From positions 501,363-565,362 of the forward strand of contig NZ_CP034879.1 of assembly GCF_005081945.1 (NCBI RefSeq): a stretch of 64,000 bases of DNA, in the 5' to 3' direction. Both the position numbers and the translations under genes were made by a program. Position 1 is the first letter of the stretch. Every line of letters starts with the position of its first letter. Under the pieces are notes generated by a model. That model was not told where the DNA came from and made no database searches. It saw only the letters and a list, made by a program, of their open reading frames with translations. Positions 1 through 10,535 of this stretch are shown here, piece after piece. The stretch comes from Buchnera aphidicola (Brachycaudus cardui). GTDB taxonomy: Bacteria; Pseudomonadota; Gammaproteobacteria; Enterobacterales; Enterobacteriaceae.

Positions 1-1
1 A

Positions 2-3000
2 CTAAAGACAGCACAGAATGATATCAATAATATTTCTATATATACAATACATGGTTTTTGTCAACAAATATTACAACTACATACTTTTCATTTTCATGCT
101 ATTTTTAAAGAAAAAATAGTTGAAAACGAAGATAAGTTATATTTACAAGCTACACAAGATTTTTGGAGGTGCTATTTTGATGATTTACCAGATAATATTA
201 TTAAAATAATATATCAATATTATAATGGTCCAGATGATCTTTTAAAGAAAATTAAACCTTTTTTAACTTTACCACTAATAAATCTCAAAAAAAACATTAC
301 AAATGAAACAATAGTTCTCTTGCATCAAAAAAATATTAAAACAATAGAAATTTTTAAAAAAAATTGGTTAAATAATTCTAAATTAATACTGAAAACAATC
401 AATAACTTACATATTAATAAAAAAATATATAATCATTTTAATATTTCTAGATGGATTAATACTATTACAGTATGGTCAAAATCTACCACTGAAAATTATA
501 CAATCCCAGATTCTTTAAAATATTTTACAACACAAAAGATAATAGAAAATACTATAGAAAAAACTCTTTTAAATCATGTAATTTTTAAAGACACGGAAAA
601 AATATTAAAAAAAAATTTTTCATTAAAAAAGATTTTTATATTGGACGCTATTAAAAATATTTCTAAATTGGTACTACAGGAAAAAGAAAAAAAATCATTA
701 TTAGGATTTAATGATTTATTAAGTCTTCTCTTAAAAACTATAAAAAAAGAAATATTTTTAAAAGATTTAATAAGTCAAAAGTTTCCTGCAGTATTTATTG
801 ATGAATTTCAAGATACAGATATTGAACAATATGAAATATTTAATATTATATATAAAAAAAATAAAAAAACAGCATTATTTCTAATTGGAGATCCAAAACA
901 AGCAATATATAGTTTTAGAGGAGCAGATATTTTTTCTTACTTATATGCAAAATCTCAAATAAAAAAACAATATTATCTTGATACTAATTGGAGATCTTCA
1001 ATTAATATGTCTAAAAGCATTAATTTTTTATTTTCTAAAAATAATCGACCTTTTATATTTGAAAATATTCCATTTATTCCTACTATTCCTGCTATAAAAA
1101 ATTCAATAATGAATTTTACTATTGAAGGAAAATCACAAACCCCAATAACATTTTTTTTTAATCATGAAAAAGAAATTTATTTAGATGATTATCAGATTTG
1201 GATTTCTAAGAAATGTGCAAATGAAATTAGCTATTGGCTAACTCACTCAATAAAAAAAACAGCTATAATTAGAACTAAAGATAAAGAAAAAATTCTTAAA
1301 GCTAATGATATTGCTATATTAGTAAGAAATGGAAAAGAGGCTAATTTTATTCAACAAGAATTAAAAAAAAATAATATACATTCAATCTACTCATCATCTA
1401 AAAATAGTGTATTTCAAACTTTTGATGCTCAAGAATTACTTTGGATACTACAATCTATTCTAGAACCAACTAATAAAAATTTTTTACAACAATCTAGTTC
1501 AACACATATTTTAAAACAATTATTATGTGTAAATAAGAATATGTCAAAAGATGAATCTGTATATTTTTTAGTATCAAAATTATATGAATATTATGACATC
1601 TGGGGAAAAATAGGTATTTTTCCTATGACTCAAAAAATAATATTAGACTATCAAAAAAATTCAAACGATTCAGAAATAAATATAAACTGTCAAAAAAATT
1701 TTAATTTTTTACATATAGCAGAATTATTACAAGAAAAATTTAGGTTTTTTTACAGAAGAAACTCTTTAATTCGTTGGTTTCAAAGTAAAATTTTACAACA
1801 AACACAACCTGATTATAATGAAAACATTAGATATCTAGATGAATCAGAAGCAGTTAAAATTATTACTATACATAAATCGAAAGGTCTAGAATATCCTATT
1901 GTTTGGATACCTTTTGGCATAGATTTTAATCCAGTAAAAAATATTATCTACCATAGTAAAAAAAATTTCAAAACATTTTTTGATATAGAAAAAAATGATA
2001 AAAATTTTAAAATAGCAGAAGAAGAAAGATTAGCAGAAGATATACGTTTTTTATATGTTGCACTTACAAGATCAACTGTTCACTGTAGTATTGGAATAGG
2101 ATGCCTATCAAAAAAAAAGATAAAAAATAGACAGTATAGTGACCTTCATCATAGTGCTCTAGGATATATCATACAAAATGGCAAAACTATGAATTATGAA
2201 AATCTATCGATCACTTTAGATAAATTAAGTCAAAATAATTTGATAGAAATTAAAAATACAAATAGCAAGTTAAAACTAAATATTAACAAAAAAAATATTT
2301 ATTTATTATATACATATCATTTTTTAAATAAAAATATCAATAATACTTGGAATATCACAAGCTTTACTCAATTACAAAAAGAAAATAAATTATTAACATA
2401 TACGAAAAAAAAAGAAATATTACAGCATATATTCCTAGAAAAAAAAATAACAAAACTAACAATACATAATTTTCCTAACGGAAAAAAAACAGGATTAATG
2501 ATGCATTATATACTAAAAAATATCAATTATTTAAATCAAAAAAATCAAAATTGGTTCTCTGATATTTTACAAAAATATAATATACAAAAAAAATGGACTT
2601 TAACATTAAAATCATGGATTTTTAATATTATTAATATACCATTAAAAGATACAAAAATTATCTTATCAGAACTAAAGAAAGAATCATATGTAACAGAATT
2701 AGAATTTTTTTTACCTATTAAAAAAATTTTATCTAGTAAAATGTTCAATAACATTATTCAGTCTGCTGATTCCATATCTATGATTTCTCCAAAGTTTTTT
2801 TTTAACCCTATTACAGGAATATTAAGAGGATTTATTGATTTATTTTTTATTTATAATAAGAAATATTATATATTAGATTATAAATCTAACTGGTTAGGAA
2901 AAGATAATAATTTTTACTCTATGCAATCTATAAAAAAAGAAATTATCAATCGTCGATATGATATACAATATCAAATATATACTGTAGCAATACATAAATA

Positions 3001-3157
3001 CTTAGAAAAAAAAATAAAAAATTACAACTATCAAAAAGATTTTGGTGGTGTTTTTTATATTTTTTTACGAGCAGTAAACAATCAAGAAAATCATGGAATA
3101 TTTTATACTATGCCTAATTATTCTCTAATAAAAAAGTTAGTAACTTTAATGTCATAG
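2..3157 (+). CDS. recB: RecB, exonuclease V beta subunit (5' end outside window)
   Basis: RecB is the 3'-5' helicase and nuclease subunit of RecBCD, which processes double-strand DNA ends. The frame is open from base 2, and 1051 residues are visible. E. coli RecB has about 1180, so roughly the first 130, including Walker A, lie upstream. Numbering from base 2, the helicase motifs are present: an early TIHGFCQ, Walker B IDEFQDTD near 265, GDPKQAIYSFRGAD near 295, TIHKSKGLEYP near 621 and YVALTRS near 684. The C-terminal nuclease keeps GFIDL and LDYKSNWLG near 942-966, with the metal-binding Asp and the Lys, so it looks catalytically intact. A TTG at 320 is internal, because homology runs well upstream of it. 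recD follows 27 bases downstream. RecA is reported absent from Buchnera, so the role is probably end degradation and repair rather than full recombination. Confidence 0.96.
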   Translation, partial: LKTAQNDINNISIYTIHGFCQQILQLHTFHFHAIFKEKIVENEDKLYLQATQDFWRCYFDDLPDNIIKIIYQYYNGPDDLLKKIKPFLTLPLINLKKNITNETIVLLHQKNIKTIEIFKKNWLNNSKLILKTINNLHINKKIYNHFNISRWINTITVWSKSTTENYTIPDSLKYFTTQKIIENTIEKTLLNHVIFKDTEKILKKNFSLKKIFILDAIKNISKLVLQEKEKKSLLGFNDLLSLLLKTIKKEIFLKDLISQKFPAVFIDEFQDTDIEQYEIFNIIYKKNKKTALFLIGDPKQAIYSFRGADIFSYLYAKSQIKKQYYLDTNWRSSINMSKSINFLFSKNNRPFIFENIPFIPTIPAIKNSIMNFTIEGKSQTPITFFFNHEKEIYLDDYQIWISKKCANEISYWLTHSIKKTAIIRTKDKEKILKANDIAILVRNGKEANFIQQELKKNNIHSIYSSSKNSVFQTFDAQELLWILQSILEPTNKNFLQQSSSTHILKQLLCVNKNMSKDESVYFLVSKLYEYYDIWGKIGIFPMTQKIILDYQKNSNDSEININCQKNFNFLHIAELLQEKFRFFYRRNSLIRWFQSKILQQTQPDYNENIRYLDESEAVKIITIHKSKGLEYPIVWIPFGIDFNPVKNIIYHSKKNFKTFFDIEKNDKNFKIAEEERLAEDIRFLYVALTRSTVHCSIGIGCLSKKKIKNRQYSDLHHSALGYIIQNGKTMNYENLSITLDKLSQNNLIEIKNTNSKLKLNINKKNIYLLYTYHFLNKNINNTWNITSFTQLQKENKLLTYTKKKEILQHIFLEKKITKLTIHNFPNGKKTGLMMHYILKNINYLNQKNQNWFSDILQKYNIQKKWTLTLKSWIFNIINIPLKDTKIILSELKKESYVTELEFFLPIKKILSSKMFNNIIQSADSISMISPKFFFNPITGILRGFIDLFFIYNKKYYILDYKSNWLGKDNNFYSMQSIKKEIINRRYDIQYQIYTVAIHKYLEKKIKNYNYQKDFGGVFYIFLRAVNNQENHGIFYTMPNYSLIKKLVTLMS

Positions 3158-3184
3158 AAAAATACAATGAATAACAATTAATAT

Positions 3185-5014
3185 ATGATAAAATTATTAA
3201 AAACAGCTGTAATAAAAAAAAATATTCGTCCAATTGATTTTTATTTTTCACAATTGGTTGCAAAAAAAAATTCTATTTTAATGTTAGTAGCAGCATGTAT
3301 CAGCTATGAAACTAATAATGGTTATACTTTTTTACCAATAGAATATTTTGAAAAAAATTATTTTTTTTCTAGTACAAATAAAAAGTTTATAGAAAAAATT
3401 TTAATTACTTTAGAGAAAAAAATAAATTGGTCGGTAGAATTAGTAAAACTATTAAAACATACATCTGTCAGTAATGGTTCTCATCCTACACCTATAGTCT
3501 TATTTAATAAAAAAATATATCTTTATAAGATGTGGAAAGCTGAAAGTAATATTTTAAAATATTTGTATGATAAAAATAAAAACAATAAAATTGATTATAA
3601 AAAATGTTCAAAAATACTAGATAATTTATTCCCTAAAAATATTAAAAATATCCAAAAAATAGCAGTTGCACTGACCTTAATAAATAATATAACATTTATT
3701 ATGGGTGGACCGGGCACTGGAAAAACTACTACTATATTAAAAATAATTATTGCATTAATTAAAAATACATCAAAAGAAATAAAAATTCAATTATCTGCAC
3801 CTACTGGAAAAGCAGCAATACGTTTAAATGAAGTTATAAAAAACAATATTTTTGATTATTATCTTCTTCAAAAAGAAAAAAATTATCTTCCATCTAGCGC
3901 AATAACAATACATCAACTATTAGGAATACAAAAAATATCGCAAAAAAGTTTTTTTAATAAAAATAAATTATTAGATATAGATGTATTAATTATTGATGAA
4001 ACTTCAATGATAGATCTTTTAATGATGGAAAAAATATTTCATGCAGTATCAAAAAATACTAAATTAATTTTTATAGGAGATCATAATCAATTATGTCCAA
4101 TAGAATCAGGATCTATTTTAAAAAAAATATTTTATTACGCGAATTATGGATATAATAATAAAACTTTATCGATTCTTGAAAAAATCACTAAATATAAATT
4201 TTTGAATAAAATATATAAAATGGAAAATAATTTTATAGGTAATAATATATGTATATTAAAGAAAAACTATAGATTTAATAAAAATTCAGGAATTTATATC
4301 TTATCAAATGCAATATATAACGAAAATAAAGAAACTATAAACAGTTTATTTACAAACTCTATAAAAAATGTTTTTTTTCATGAAATTAATAACATGAAAG
4401 AATATCAGAAAATGATTAAAAAAATTACTTTATATTATAATATTTTTTGGGAGAAAATAAATAAAAAATCAAATATGCATGAAATTATAGAAAGTTTTCA
4501 AAATCATCAAATATTGTGTATGTTAAATGATGGTCTATTCGGGGTAAACATGTTAAATAAACAGTTAGAAGAATATATGTATCAAAAAAAAATAATTCAA
4601 TATTTTTATGCTGATAATCAATTATGGTATATAGGAAAACCTATTATGATTACTTCTAATAATAAAACTCTAGATTTATTTAATGGAAATATAGGTATTA
4701 CTAATATTAATAATAAAGGTGTTATTCAAGTTTCTTTTTTAAAAGAAAAAAATATAATTCAAAATATTCCTATAAATATTTTAAAAAACTATAAAACGGC
4801 TTGGGCTCTTACTGTACATAAAGCACAAGGCTCTGAATTTATGAATACATCTTTAGTACTACCAAATTTTTATTCAGATTTTTTAAATAAAGATATTTTA
4901 TATACCGGCGTTACAAGATCTCGGAAAACATTAAATATTTTTTCTAATAAAGATATTTTTATAAAAACTATTTTTAATAATAGAAAAAAAATAGATAGTA
5001 TTAATTATTTATAA
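3185..5014 (+). CDS. recD: RecD, exonuclease V alpha subunit
   Basis: RecD is the 5'-3' helicase motor of RecBCD. At 609 residues it matches the E. coli length (608). The N-terminal RecB-binding region keeps the RPIDFYF pattern. Walker A GGPGTGKTTT is near residue 174 and Walker B DETSMIDLL near 270. The C-terminal superfamily 1 motifs VHKAQGSEF and YTGVTRSRK are near 543 and 572. The gene starts 27 bases after recB, in the E. coli order recB-recD-argA, so the two are probably co-transcribed. No motif is visibly damaged, although the protein is very rich in Lys, Asn and Ile, as expected under strong AT bias. recC is not in this window; in relatives it lies upstream of recB. Confidence 0.96.
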   Translation: MIKLLKTAVIKKNIRPIDFYFSQLVAKKNSILMLVAACISYETNNGYTFLPIEYFEKNYFFSSTNKKFIEKILITLEKKINWSVELVKLLKHTSVSNGSHPTPIVLFNKKIYLYKMWKAESNILKYLYDKNKNNKIDYKKCSKILDNLFPKNIKNIQKIAVALTLINNITFIMGGPGTGKTTTILKIIIALIKNTSKEIKIQLSAPTGKAAIRLNEVIKNNIFDYYLLQKEKNYLPSSAITIHQLLGIQKISQKSFFNKNKLLDIDVLIIDETSMIDLLMMEKIFHAVSKNTKLIFIGDHNQLCPIESGSILKKIFYYANYGYNNKTLSILEKITKYKFLNKIYKMENNFIGNNICILKKNYRFNKNSGIYILSNAIYNENKETINSLFTNSIKNVFFHEINNMKEYQKMIKKITLYYNIFWEKINKKSNMHEIIESFQNHQILCMLNDGLFGVNMLNKQLEEYMYQKKIIQYFYADNQLWYIGKPIMITSNNKTLDLFNGNIGITNINNKGVIQVSFLKEKNIIQNIPINILKNYKTAWALTVHKAQGSEFMNTSLVLPNFYSDFLNKDILYTGVTRSRKTLNIFSNKDIFIKTIFNNRKKIDSINYL

Positions 5015-5041
5015 TATCTTATAGTCATTAATAATTGTAAT

Positions 5042-6373
5042 TTATCCAAATACATCAATCATTAATATTTTAGAACGACGTTGATAATTGTACATTTTCT
5101 TTTTACTTTCAGGTAACATATCAACATCAACTAATATAAAACCTCTTTCTTGAAACCAATGAATACTTTTAGTCGTTAATACAAAAATTTTTTTTAAATT
5201 CATTTCTTGAGCATGAATTTTTATTTTCTTTAGTAATAAATCTCCTCTAGAAGAATTTCGATAATCAGGATGAACAGCTACACAAGCCATTTCTCCTATT
5301 TGTTCTTTTAAAAAAGGATACAATGCTGCACAAGCAATTGTTAAATTATCACGTTCAATAATAGTAAATTTATCAACTTCAATTTCTAATTGTTCTCTAG
5401 ATCTACGAACTAAAATACCTTTTTTTTCTAAAGGTCGAATTAATTCTAATATTCCCCCAATATCATTAATACTAGCTCGTCTTATTTTTTCTGCGGATTC
5501 CATAACCATCTGTGTACCAATTCCATCACGAGAAAATAATTCTTGTAGTAAAGCTCCATTTTTATGGTAGCTAATTAAATGACTACGATTTACTCCTCTT
5601 TTACAAGCTTTTATTGCACCTCTTAAAAAACGAACAGTTGAAGAGATATAATCACCTTTTTTTTCTAATTTATTGATTTTATATTTAATATCATCGGGAA
5701 GTAATTCAGAAATAATTTTACCTTCATCATTAATAACTCCTTGTTTACTACAAAAACCAATCATTTTCTCTGCTTTTAATTCAATACTGACTTGAGTTGC
5801 TATTTCTTCAGAAGTTAAATTAAAACTTTCTCCTGTTACAGATACTGCTACTGGACCAATTAAAACTATAGCTCCATTTTTTAATTGACAATCAATCGCT
5901 CTTTTATCAATCCTTCTAATTCTACCACTATGACAATAATCTATACCGTCGTCTACACCTAGTGGTTGTGCAATAATAAAATTACCGCTGACTACATTAA
6001 TATTAGCACCCTGTAGAGGAGTATTACTTAAACTCATTGATAAACGTGCTGTAATATCAAGCTGTAATCTTCCTGCAGCTTTTTTTACTTGCTCTAAAGA
6101 AACTAAATCAGTAATTCGTGTATATTTATGATATATAATTTTAATATTCTTTTCATTTAAACTAGCATTAATTTGAGGACAAGAGCCGTATATAACAACT
6201 AAACGAATTCCTAGGCTATGTAATAATCCTATATCATTAATAATACCAGAAAAATTTCCATATTTAATTGCTTCGCCACCTAACATTATTACAAATGTTT
6301 TTCCTCGATGAGCATTAATGTAAGGAACGCTGTGACGGAAACACTGAACTAATTCAGTAGTACGTTCTTTCAT
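5042..6373 (-). CDS. argA: N-acetylglutamate synthase
   Basis: ArgA transfers acetyl from acetyl-CoA to glutamate, the first committed step of arginine synthesis. The 443 residues equal the E. coli length. Residues 1-280 form the amino-acid-kinase-like domain ([12 protein letters not shown] near 28, [13 protein letters not shown] near 60) and residues 295-440 form the GNAT acetyltransferase domain ([19 protein letters not shown] near 365). The start ATG follows AAGAGGATTGTC, which gives a fair ribosome-binding site. It converges with recD across 27 bases. Arginine is an essential nutrient for aphids, so retention fits a provisioning role. No clear ArgR operator was seen upstream, so expression may be unregulated; this last point is inference. 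Confidence 0.97.
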   Translation of the reverse strand: MKERTTELVQCFRHSVPYINAHRGKTFVIMLGGEAIKYGNFSGIINDIGLLHSLGIRLVVIYGSCPQINASLNEKNIKIIYHKYTRITDLVSLEQVKKAAGRLQLDITARLSMSLSNTPLQGANINVVSGNFIIAQPLGVDDGIDYCHSGRIRRIDKRAIDCQLKNGAIVLIGPVAVSVTGESFNLTSEEIATQVSIELKAEKMIGFCSKQGVINDEGKIISELLPDDIKYKINKLEKKGDYISSTVRFLRGAIKACKRGVNRSHLISYHKNGALLQELFSRDGIGTQMVMESAEKIRRASINDIGGILELIRPLEKKGILVRRSREQLEIEVDKFTIIERDNLTIACAALYPFLKEQIGEMACVAVHPDYRNSSRGDLLLKKIKIHAQEMNLKKIFVLTTKSIHWFQERGFILVDVDMLPESKKKMYNYQRRSKILMIDVFG

Positions 6374-6545
6374 GACAATCCTCTTGCATTTTTACTGCAA
6401 CCTATATATTATTTTTTTATATATATATCTATTATATTAAAAAATAAAATCAATAAAAAATGTTAATTAACATAAAAAATTGGAAGGTTTTTGGAAAAAG
6501 ATGGGATTTAAAAAAATAAAGTTTAAATTATTGATGATTAATAAT

Positions 6546-6622
<77 letters not shown>

Positions 6623-6635
6623 TCTGTAATTTTTT

Positions 6636-6664
6636 ATAATACACCTTTATGAGAAATAACACAA
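6636..6664 (-). promoter_or_regulatory. Candidate sigma-70 promoter for tRNA-fMet
   Basis: Read on the minus strand, a -35-like TTGTGT is followed by a 17-base spacer and a -10-like TATTAT, about 13 bases before the tRNA. The spacing is ideal and the position is right for a stable RNA gene. In such AT-rich DNA chance matches are common, so this is a prediction. Confidence 0.5.
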
Positions 6665-6759
6665 CCTTTTTTCAAAAAATTCAATATTTTTTATGTAAGT
6701 AAAAAAAAATATTCATTAAATATCTATAATTCAATTATTTATAATATTAAAAATAAAAT

Positions 6760-7839
6760 ATGAAAAAAAAAATAGTAACAAAAATATTTGTAAGTCTATT
6801 TTTTATATTTACTATGGGTTGCCAAAATAAACCTATACATAAAGGACAACAGTATAAAAAAAAACTAATACATGATTTAACAAAAATAGAAAAAATAGAT
6901 ACAAAAAACAAAATAATCAATTTAGAATCATTTTTAATTCAAATAAAAAAAATTAAAACATCATCACCACGTTTATATTATAAAAATCAAAATATTTATA
7001 AAGCTCTTGAAAATTGGTTAAAAAAAAAATCTGATATAAATGATTTTTATAAATTTAGAATTAGTTTACTCCAAATGAAAGGTGTAGATAACTATGGAAA
7101 TATAAAAATAAGTGGATATTATACTCCTATAATAAAAGCTAGAAAAACTCAAAAAGATAACTTTATATACCCAATATACTCCAAACCTTATAATTTTCAA
7201 AAACATCAATTTTTACCAAATAGACAAGAAATATATAATGGAATTTTAGATAAAAAATATATTTTAGCTTATAGTAATTCTTTAATTGATAACTTTATTA
7301 TGGAAATTCAAGGAAGTGCATTTATAGACTATGGCAATAATCAACCATTGACTTTTTTTAGTTATTCAGGAAACAATGGATGGCCCTACACAAGTATCGG
7401 ACAAATTTTAATTAATCGTGGTGAAATAGAGAAAAAAAATATGTCTATGCAAGCGATTAAGAAATGGTGTAACACGCATACAATAAAAGAAATAAAAAAA
7501 TTGTTTGAAGAAAATAAATCTTTTGTCTTTTTTAAGGAAACTACAAAAAAACAAGTATATGGTGCAAGTGCTGTTCCATTAATAGAAAAAACATCAGTAG
7601 CAGTAGATAATTCTATCGTAAAAAATGGTAGCGTAATTTTATTACAAATACCTTTACTTAACAAATATGGTATATTTATTAATAAATATGAAATGCGTTT
7701 AGTAATTGCTTTAGATGTAGGTGGTGCAATTAAAGGTCAGCATTTTGATATTTATGAAGGTATTGGTGAAAAAGCTAGTATATTAGCTGGTTTTTATAAT
7801 CACTACGGATACGCTTGGATATTAAATTACAAGCAATAG
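6760..7839 (+). CDS. mltA: Membrane-bound lytic murein transglycosylase A
   Basis: MltA is an outer-membrane lipoprotein that cleaves peptidoglycan glycan strands, leaving 1,6-anhydromuramic ends. The 359 residues compare with 365 in E. coli. The N-terminus has lysines, a hydrophobic stretch and a lipobox ending MGC (Cys 21). The MltA domain shows GYYTP near 121, [21 protein letters not shown] near 167-188, and the C-terminal double-psi barrel motif [16 protein letters not shown] near 318-333, which carries the conserved acidic residues. It is transcribed away from tRNA-fMet and is followed 31 bases later by ribH. It implies that some peptidoglycan turnover persists in this symbiont. Confidence 0.93.
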   Translation: MKKKIVTKIFVSLFFIFTMGCQNKPIHKGQQYKKKLIHDLTKIEKIDTKNKIINLESFLIQIKKIKTSSPRLYYKNQNIYKALENWLKKKSDINDFYKFRISLLQMKGVDNYGNIKISGYYTPIIKARKTQKDNFIYPIYSKPYNFQKHQFLPNRQEIYNGILDKKYILAYSNSLIDNFIMEIQGSAFIDYGNNQPLTFFSYSGNNGWPYTSIGQILINRGEIEKKNMSMQAIKKWCNTHTIKEIKKLFEENKSFVFFKETTKKQVYGASAVPLIEKTSVAVDNSIVKNGSVILLQIPLLNKYGIFINKYEMRLVIALDVGGAIKGQHFDIYEGIGEKASILAGFYNHYGYAWILNYKQ

Positions 7840-7870
7840 ACAATTATAACTATAAGTCAATATAAAAAAT

Positions 7871-8347
7871 ATGAACACAATTCAATCAGGAATTATATCT
7901 AAAAATGCATCTATTGCTATAATTATAGCTCGATTTAATGAATTCATTAATAAAAATTTATTATCAGGAGCATTAGATATATTAAAAAGAATAGGACAAG
8001 TAAATAAAGAAAATATTTTAAAAATATATGTTCCTGGAACATACGAAATACCAGTGGTAGCAAGTTATATTGCTAATTCTAGTAAATATGATGCTATTAT
8101 TGTCATAGGCACTATAATAAAAGGGAAAACAGATCATTTTAAATATATTGCTAGCGATACTACTAGTAATCTTGCAAGAATTAGTACGCAATTTTTTATA
8201 CCTATCACATTAGGAATATTAACTACTAACAGTATTGAACAATCTATTGAAAGAGCTGGTGCAAAAATGGGCAATAAAGGTTCTGAAGCAGCTTTAGCAG
8301 CTTTAGAAATGATTAATATTATGAAAGACTTAAAAAAAATACTATAA
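7871..8347 (+). CDS. ribH: 6,7-dimethyl-8-ribityllumazine synthase
   Basis: This enzyme, called RibE in E. coli, condenses 5-amino-6-ribitylaminouracil with 3,4-dihydroxy-2-butanone-4-phosphate, the penultimate step of riboflavin synthesis. The 158 residues match the family length. Visible family features are ARFNEFI near 21, VPGTYEIPVVA near 54, GTIIKGKTDHF near 80-90 with the catalytic-site His, and GNKGSEAALAALEM near the C-terminus. In E. coli the order is ribD-ribE-nusB-thiL; here ribH and thiL precede ribD, so there has been a local rearrangement. Riboflavin supply is a recognised nutritional role of such symbionts. Confidence 0.97.
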   Translation: MNTIQSGIISKNASIAIIIARFNEFINKNLLSGALDILKRIGQVNKENILKIYVPGTYEIPVVASYIANSSKYDAIIVIGTIIKGKTDHFKYIASDTTSNLARISTQFFIPITLGILTTNSIEQSIERAGAKMGNKGSEAALAALEMINIMKDLKKIL

Positions 8348-8398
8348 TATTAAATATCTTATATTAAAGTTTTATCTCTAAATATCTAACCATAAACT

Positions 8399-9373
8399 AT
8401 GAAATATACTGAATTTGAAATTATCTCTAAATATTTTCAACGGCATCAAAGAAAAAATTCAAATGAAATACAAAAAGGAATTGGAGATGATAGTGCTTTA
8501 ATAAAAATACTAGATAATAACGTTCTTGCAATTAGTACAGATACATTAGTTGAAGGTACTCATTTTCTTAAAAATATCGCTCCTAAAGATCTCGCTTATA
8601 AAACAGTAGCAGTAAATATTAGTGATCTTGCTGCAATGGGTGCTTATCCAAAATGGACAACCTTATCTATTACAATGCCTACATCTAATAGTGTGTGGCT
8701 GAAAGAGTTTAGTGATAGTTTTTTTGATACGTTGAATAAATATAATATTAAATTAATTGGTGGAGATACCAATCGTGGCCCTTTGAGTATAACCTTGAGT
8801 ATTTATGGAACATTAGAAGAAAAAACCGCATTACTAAGAAGTAGCGCTAATATAGGAGATTTAATTTATGTAACTGGACATCTTGGTGAAAGCGCTGCTG
8901 GTCTTTTTTTATTACAAAAAAAAATTTTCCTAAAAGATTTAAAAATACGGAATTATTTAATTAAAAAACATCTTCATCCTATCCCTAGAATTTATGAGGG
9001 AATAAATCTTAAAAATATTGCTAGTGCAGCAATTGATATATCAGATGGATTGATTGCAGATTTAAATCATATATTAAACAACAGTCAATGTGGAGCAAAT
9101 ATTAATCTCAATAAATTACCAATTTCTTCTATTTTAAAAGAAAATTTTAAAAAAAAATATTACTTAGATTGGGCATTAAATATAGGAGAAGATTATGAGT
9201 TATGTTTTACAATATCAAAAAAAAATATTCCTAAACTAGATATAATGTTCAAAAAGTTTTTAATAAATTGCACATGTATTGGATATATTACACCTCTTGA
9301 GCAAGGATTTCATTTATTCTATAATGAAAAAGAAATATTTTTAAAAAAAAGAGGATTCAATCATTTTAATTGA
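8399..9373 (+). CDS. thiL: Thiamine-monophosphate kinase
   Basis: ThiL phosphorylates thiamine monophosphate to the pyrophosphate cofactor. The 324 residues match E. coli (325). AIR-synthase/ThiL superfamily signatures are present: GIGDDSALI near 27-35, STDTLVEGTHF near 45, NISDLAAMGAYP near 73, GGDTNRGPLS near 120, and IDISDGLIADL plus GEDYELCF in the C-terminal half. It lies between ribH and ribD without a visible terminator, so co-transcription is likely. No other thiamine gene occurs in the window. Dxs nearby needs thiamine pyrophosphate. Confidence 0.95.
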   Translation: MKYTEFEIISKYFQRHQRKNSNEIQKGIGDDSALIKILDNNVLAISTDTLVEGTHFLKNIAPKDLAYKTVAVNISDLAAMGAYPKWTTLSITMPTSNSVWLKEFSDSFFDTLNKYNIKLIGGDTNRGPLSITLSIYGTLEEKTALLRSSANIGDLIYVTGHLGESAAGLFLLQKKIFLKDLKIRNYLIKKHLHPIPRIYEGINLKNIASAAIDISDGLIADLNHILNNSQCGANINLNKLPISSILKENFKKKYYLDWALNIGEDYELCFTISKKNIPKLDIMFKKFLINCTCIGYITPLEQGFHLFYNEKEIFLKKRGFNHFN

Positions 9374-9395
9374 AAAATATATATTTGGTTAAATA

Positions 9396-9839
9396 ATGAA
9401 CGATATATTTTATATGAGAAGAGCAATAGAAATTAGTAAATTAGGTGAATTTACTACTTCACCTAATCCTAATGTAGGATGTGTAATAGTAAATAATAAT
9501 ATTATTGTTGGAGAAGGATGGCATGAACAATCTGGAAAAAATCATGCAGAAATTAATGCATTAATAATGGCTGGTGATAAGGCAAAAGGAGGAACAGCTT
9601 ATATAACACTTGAACCATGTAATTATTTTGGAAAAACTCCTCCTTGCTGTAATGCACTTGTTAAAGCAGGTATACATCGTGTTATAGTATCTAATATAGA
9701 TCCTAATCCTAAAGTGTCTGGTAATGGAGTTTCATACTTAAGAAAATGCGGTATTTCTGTAGTAACAGGTATACTATCAAAAGAATCAAAACAATATAAT
9801 AAAGGTTTTTTTAAAAGAATGAAAACTGGTTTACCATGA
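9396..9839 (+). CDS. ribD1: RibD part 1, pyrimidine deaminase domain
   Basis: This is the deaminase half of the normally bifunctional RibD, acting on the first pyrimidine intermediate after GTP cyclohydrolase II. The 147 residues contain the cytidine-deaminase-fold zinc site: HAEINAL near 50 with the His and catalytic Glu, and LEPCNYFGKTPPCC near 73-86 with two zinc cysteines. It ends at a TGA exactly where full-length RibD continues into the reductase domain. The same frame continues after the stop as TQLKLA, then the ATG of part 2. Buchnera annotations that I recall also list ribD1 and ribD2, so the split is probably old rather than a sequencing error. Confidence 0.92.
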   Translation: MNDIFYMRRAIEISKLGEFTTSPNPNVGCVIVNNNIIVGEGWHEQSGKNHAEINALIMAGDKAKGGTAYITLEPCNYFGKTPPCCNALVKAGIHRVIVSNIDPNPKVSGNGVSYLRKCGISVVTGILSKESKQYNKGFFKRMKTGLP

Positions 9840-9857
9840 ACACAGCTTAAATTAGCA

Positions 9858-10517
9858 ATGTCAATTGATGGAAGAATAGCCATGAAAACTGGTGAAAGCA
9901 AATGGATTACCTCAAAATATGCACGACAAGATGTTCAAAAATTTCGAGCAAAAAGTTCAGTAATTCTAAGCAGTAGTTCTACTATTTTAACAGATAATTC
10001 TCTATTAAATGTACGATACAAAGAATTTGATAAACATACATTATCTATTTTTCCAAAAAAAATATTTCAACATCCTATAAGAGTAATTATAGATAGTCAA
10101 AATCGTATTACACCACTACATAAAATTATTCAAACTCAAGGAAAAATTTGGTTGATACGATTGAAATACGATCAATATTTATGGCCTAAACATATAACCC
10201 AAATTCTAAGAAAAGAACATGATAAACAAATTAACATGCTTTCACTTTTAAAATTATTAGGAAAATCTCAAATTAATAACGTATGGATAGAAGCAGGAAG
10301 TTCTTTATCTGGTTTCCTACTTAATCAAAATTTAATAGATGAACTTATTATATATATCGCACCTAAAATGTTAGGACATGAAGCAAAACCATTATGTATA
10401 CTTTATAATAAACTAAAATTAATTGATTCACTTGAATTTAATTTTCAAGATATTTGTCAAATAGGACCTGATATAAGATTAATATTATCTCCTAAAAAAA
10501 ATAAAACCATCATATAA
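9858..10517 (+). CDS. ribD2: RibD part 2, ribosylaminouracil reductase domain
   Basis: This is the reductase half of RibD, which uses NADPH to reduce the ribosyl side chain. The 219 residues start with [18 protein letters not shown], equivalent to the conserved SLDGR start of the reductase domain. Further matches are [11 protein letters not shown] near 81, [16 protein letters not shown] near 143-158, and [13 protein letters not shown] near 167. The first usable ATG lies 18 bases after the TGA of part 1, in the same frame, and I see no Shine-Dalgarno sequence before it. Expression may therefore depend on re-initiation or on read-through of the TGA. Domain-sized separation suggests that two working proteins are possible. 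Confidence 0.9.
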   Translation: MSIDGRIAMKTGESKWITSKYARQDVQKFRAKSSVILSSSSTILTDNSLLNVRYKEFDKHTLSIFPKKIFQHPIRVIIDSQNRITPLHKIIQTQGKIWLIRLKYDQYLWPKHITQILRKEHDKQINMLSLLKLLGKSQINNVWIEAGSSLSGFLLNQNLIDELIIYIAPKMLGHEAKPLCILYNKLKLIDSLEFNFQDICQIGPDIRLILSPKKNKTII

Positions 10518-10535
10518 TCAAGAGAAATTTTATTT

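Noticed and set aside
320-340. TTG at 320 as the start of recB
   Set aside because: RecB homology (TIHGFCQ and the following sequence) continues upstream in the same frame to base 2, so the gene simply enters the window already open.
7386-7664. 92-codon minus-strand frame inside mltA, and similar antisense frames in lon, thiL, ribD, dnaX and rplN
   Set aside because: They are shadows of well-supported genes, without homology or their own signals.
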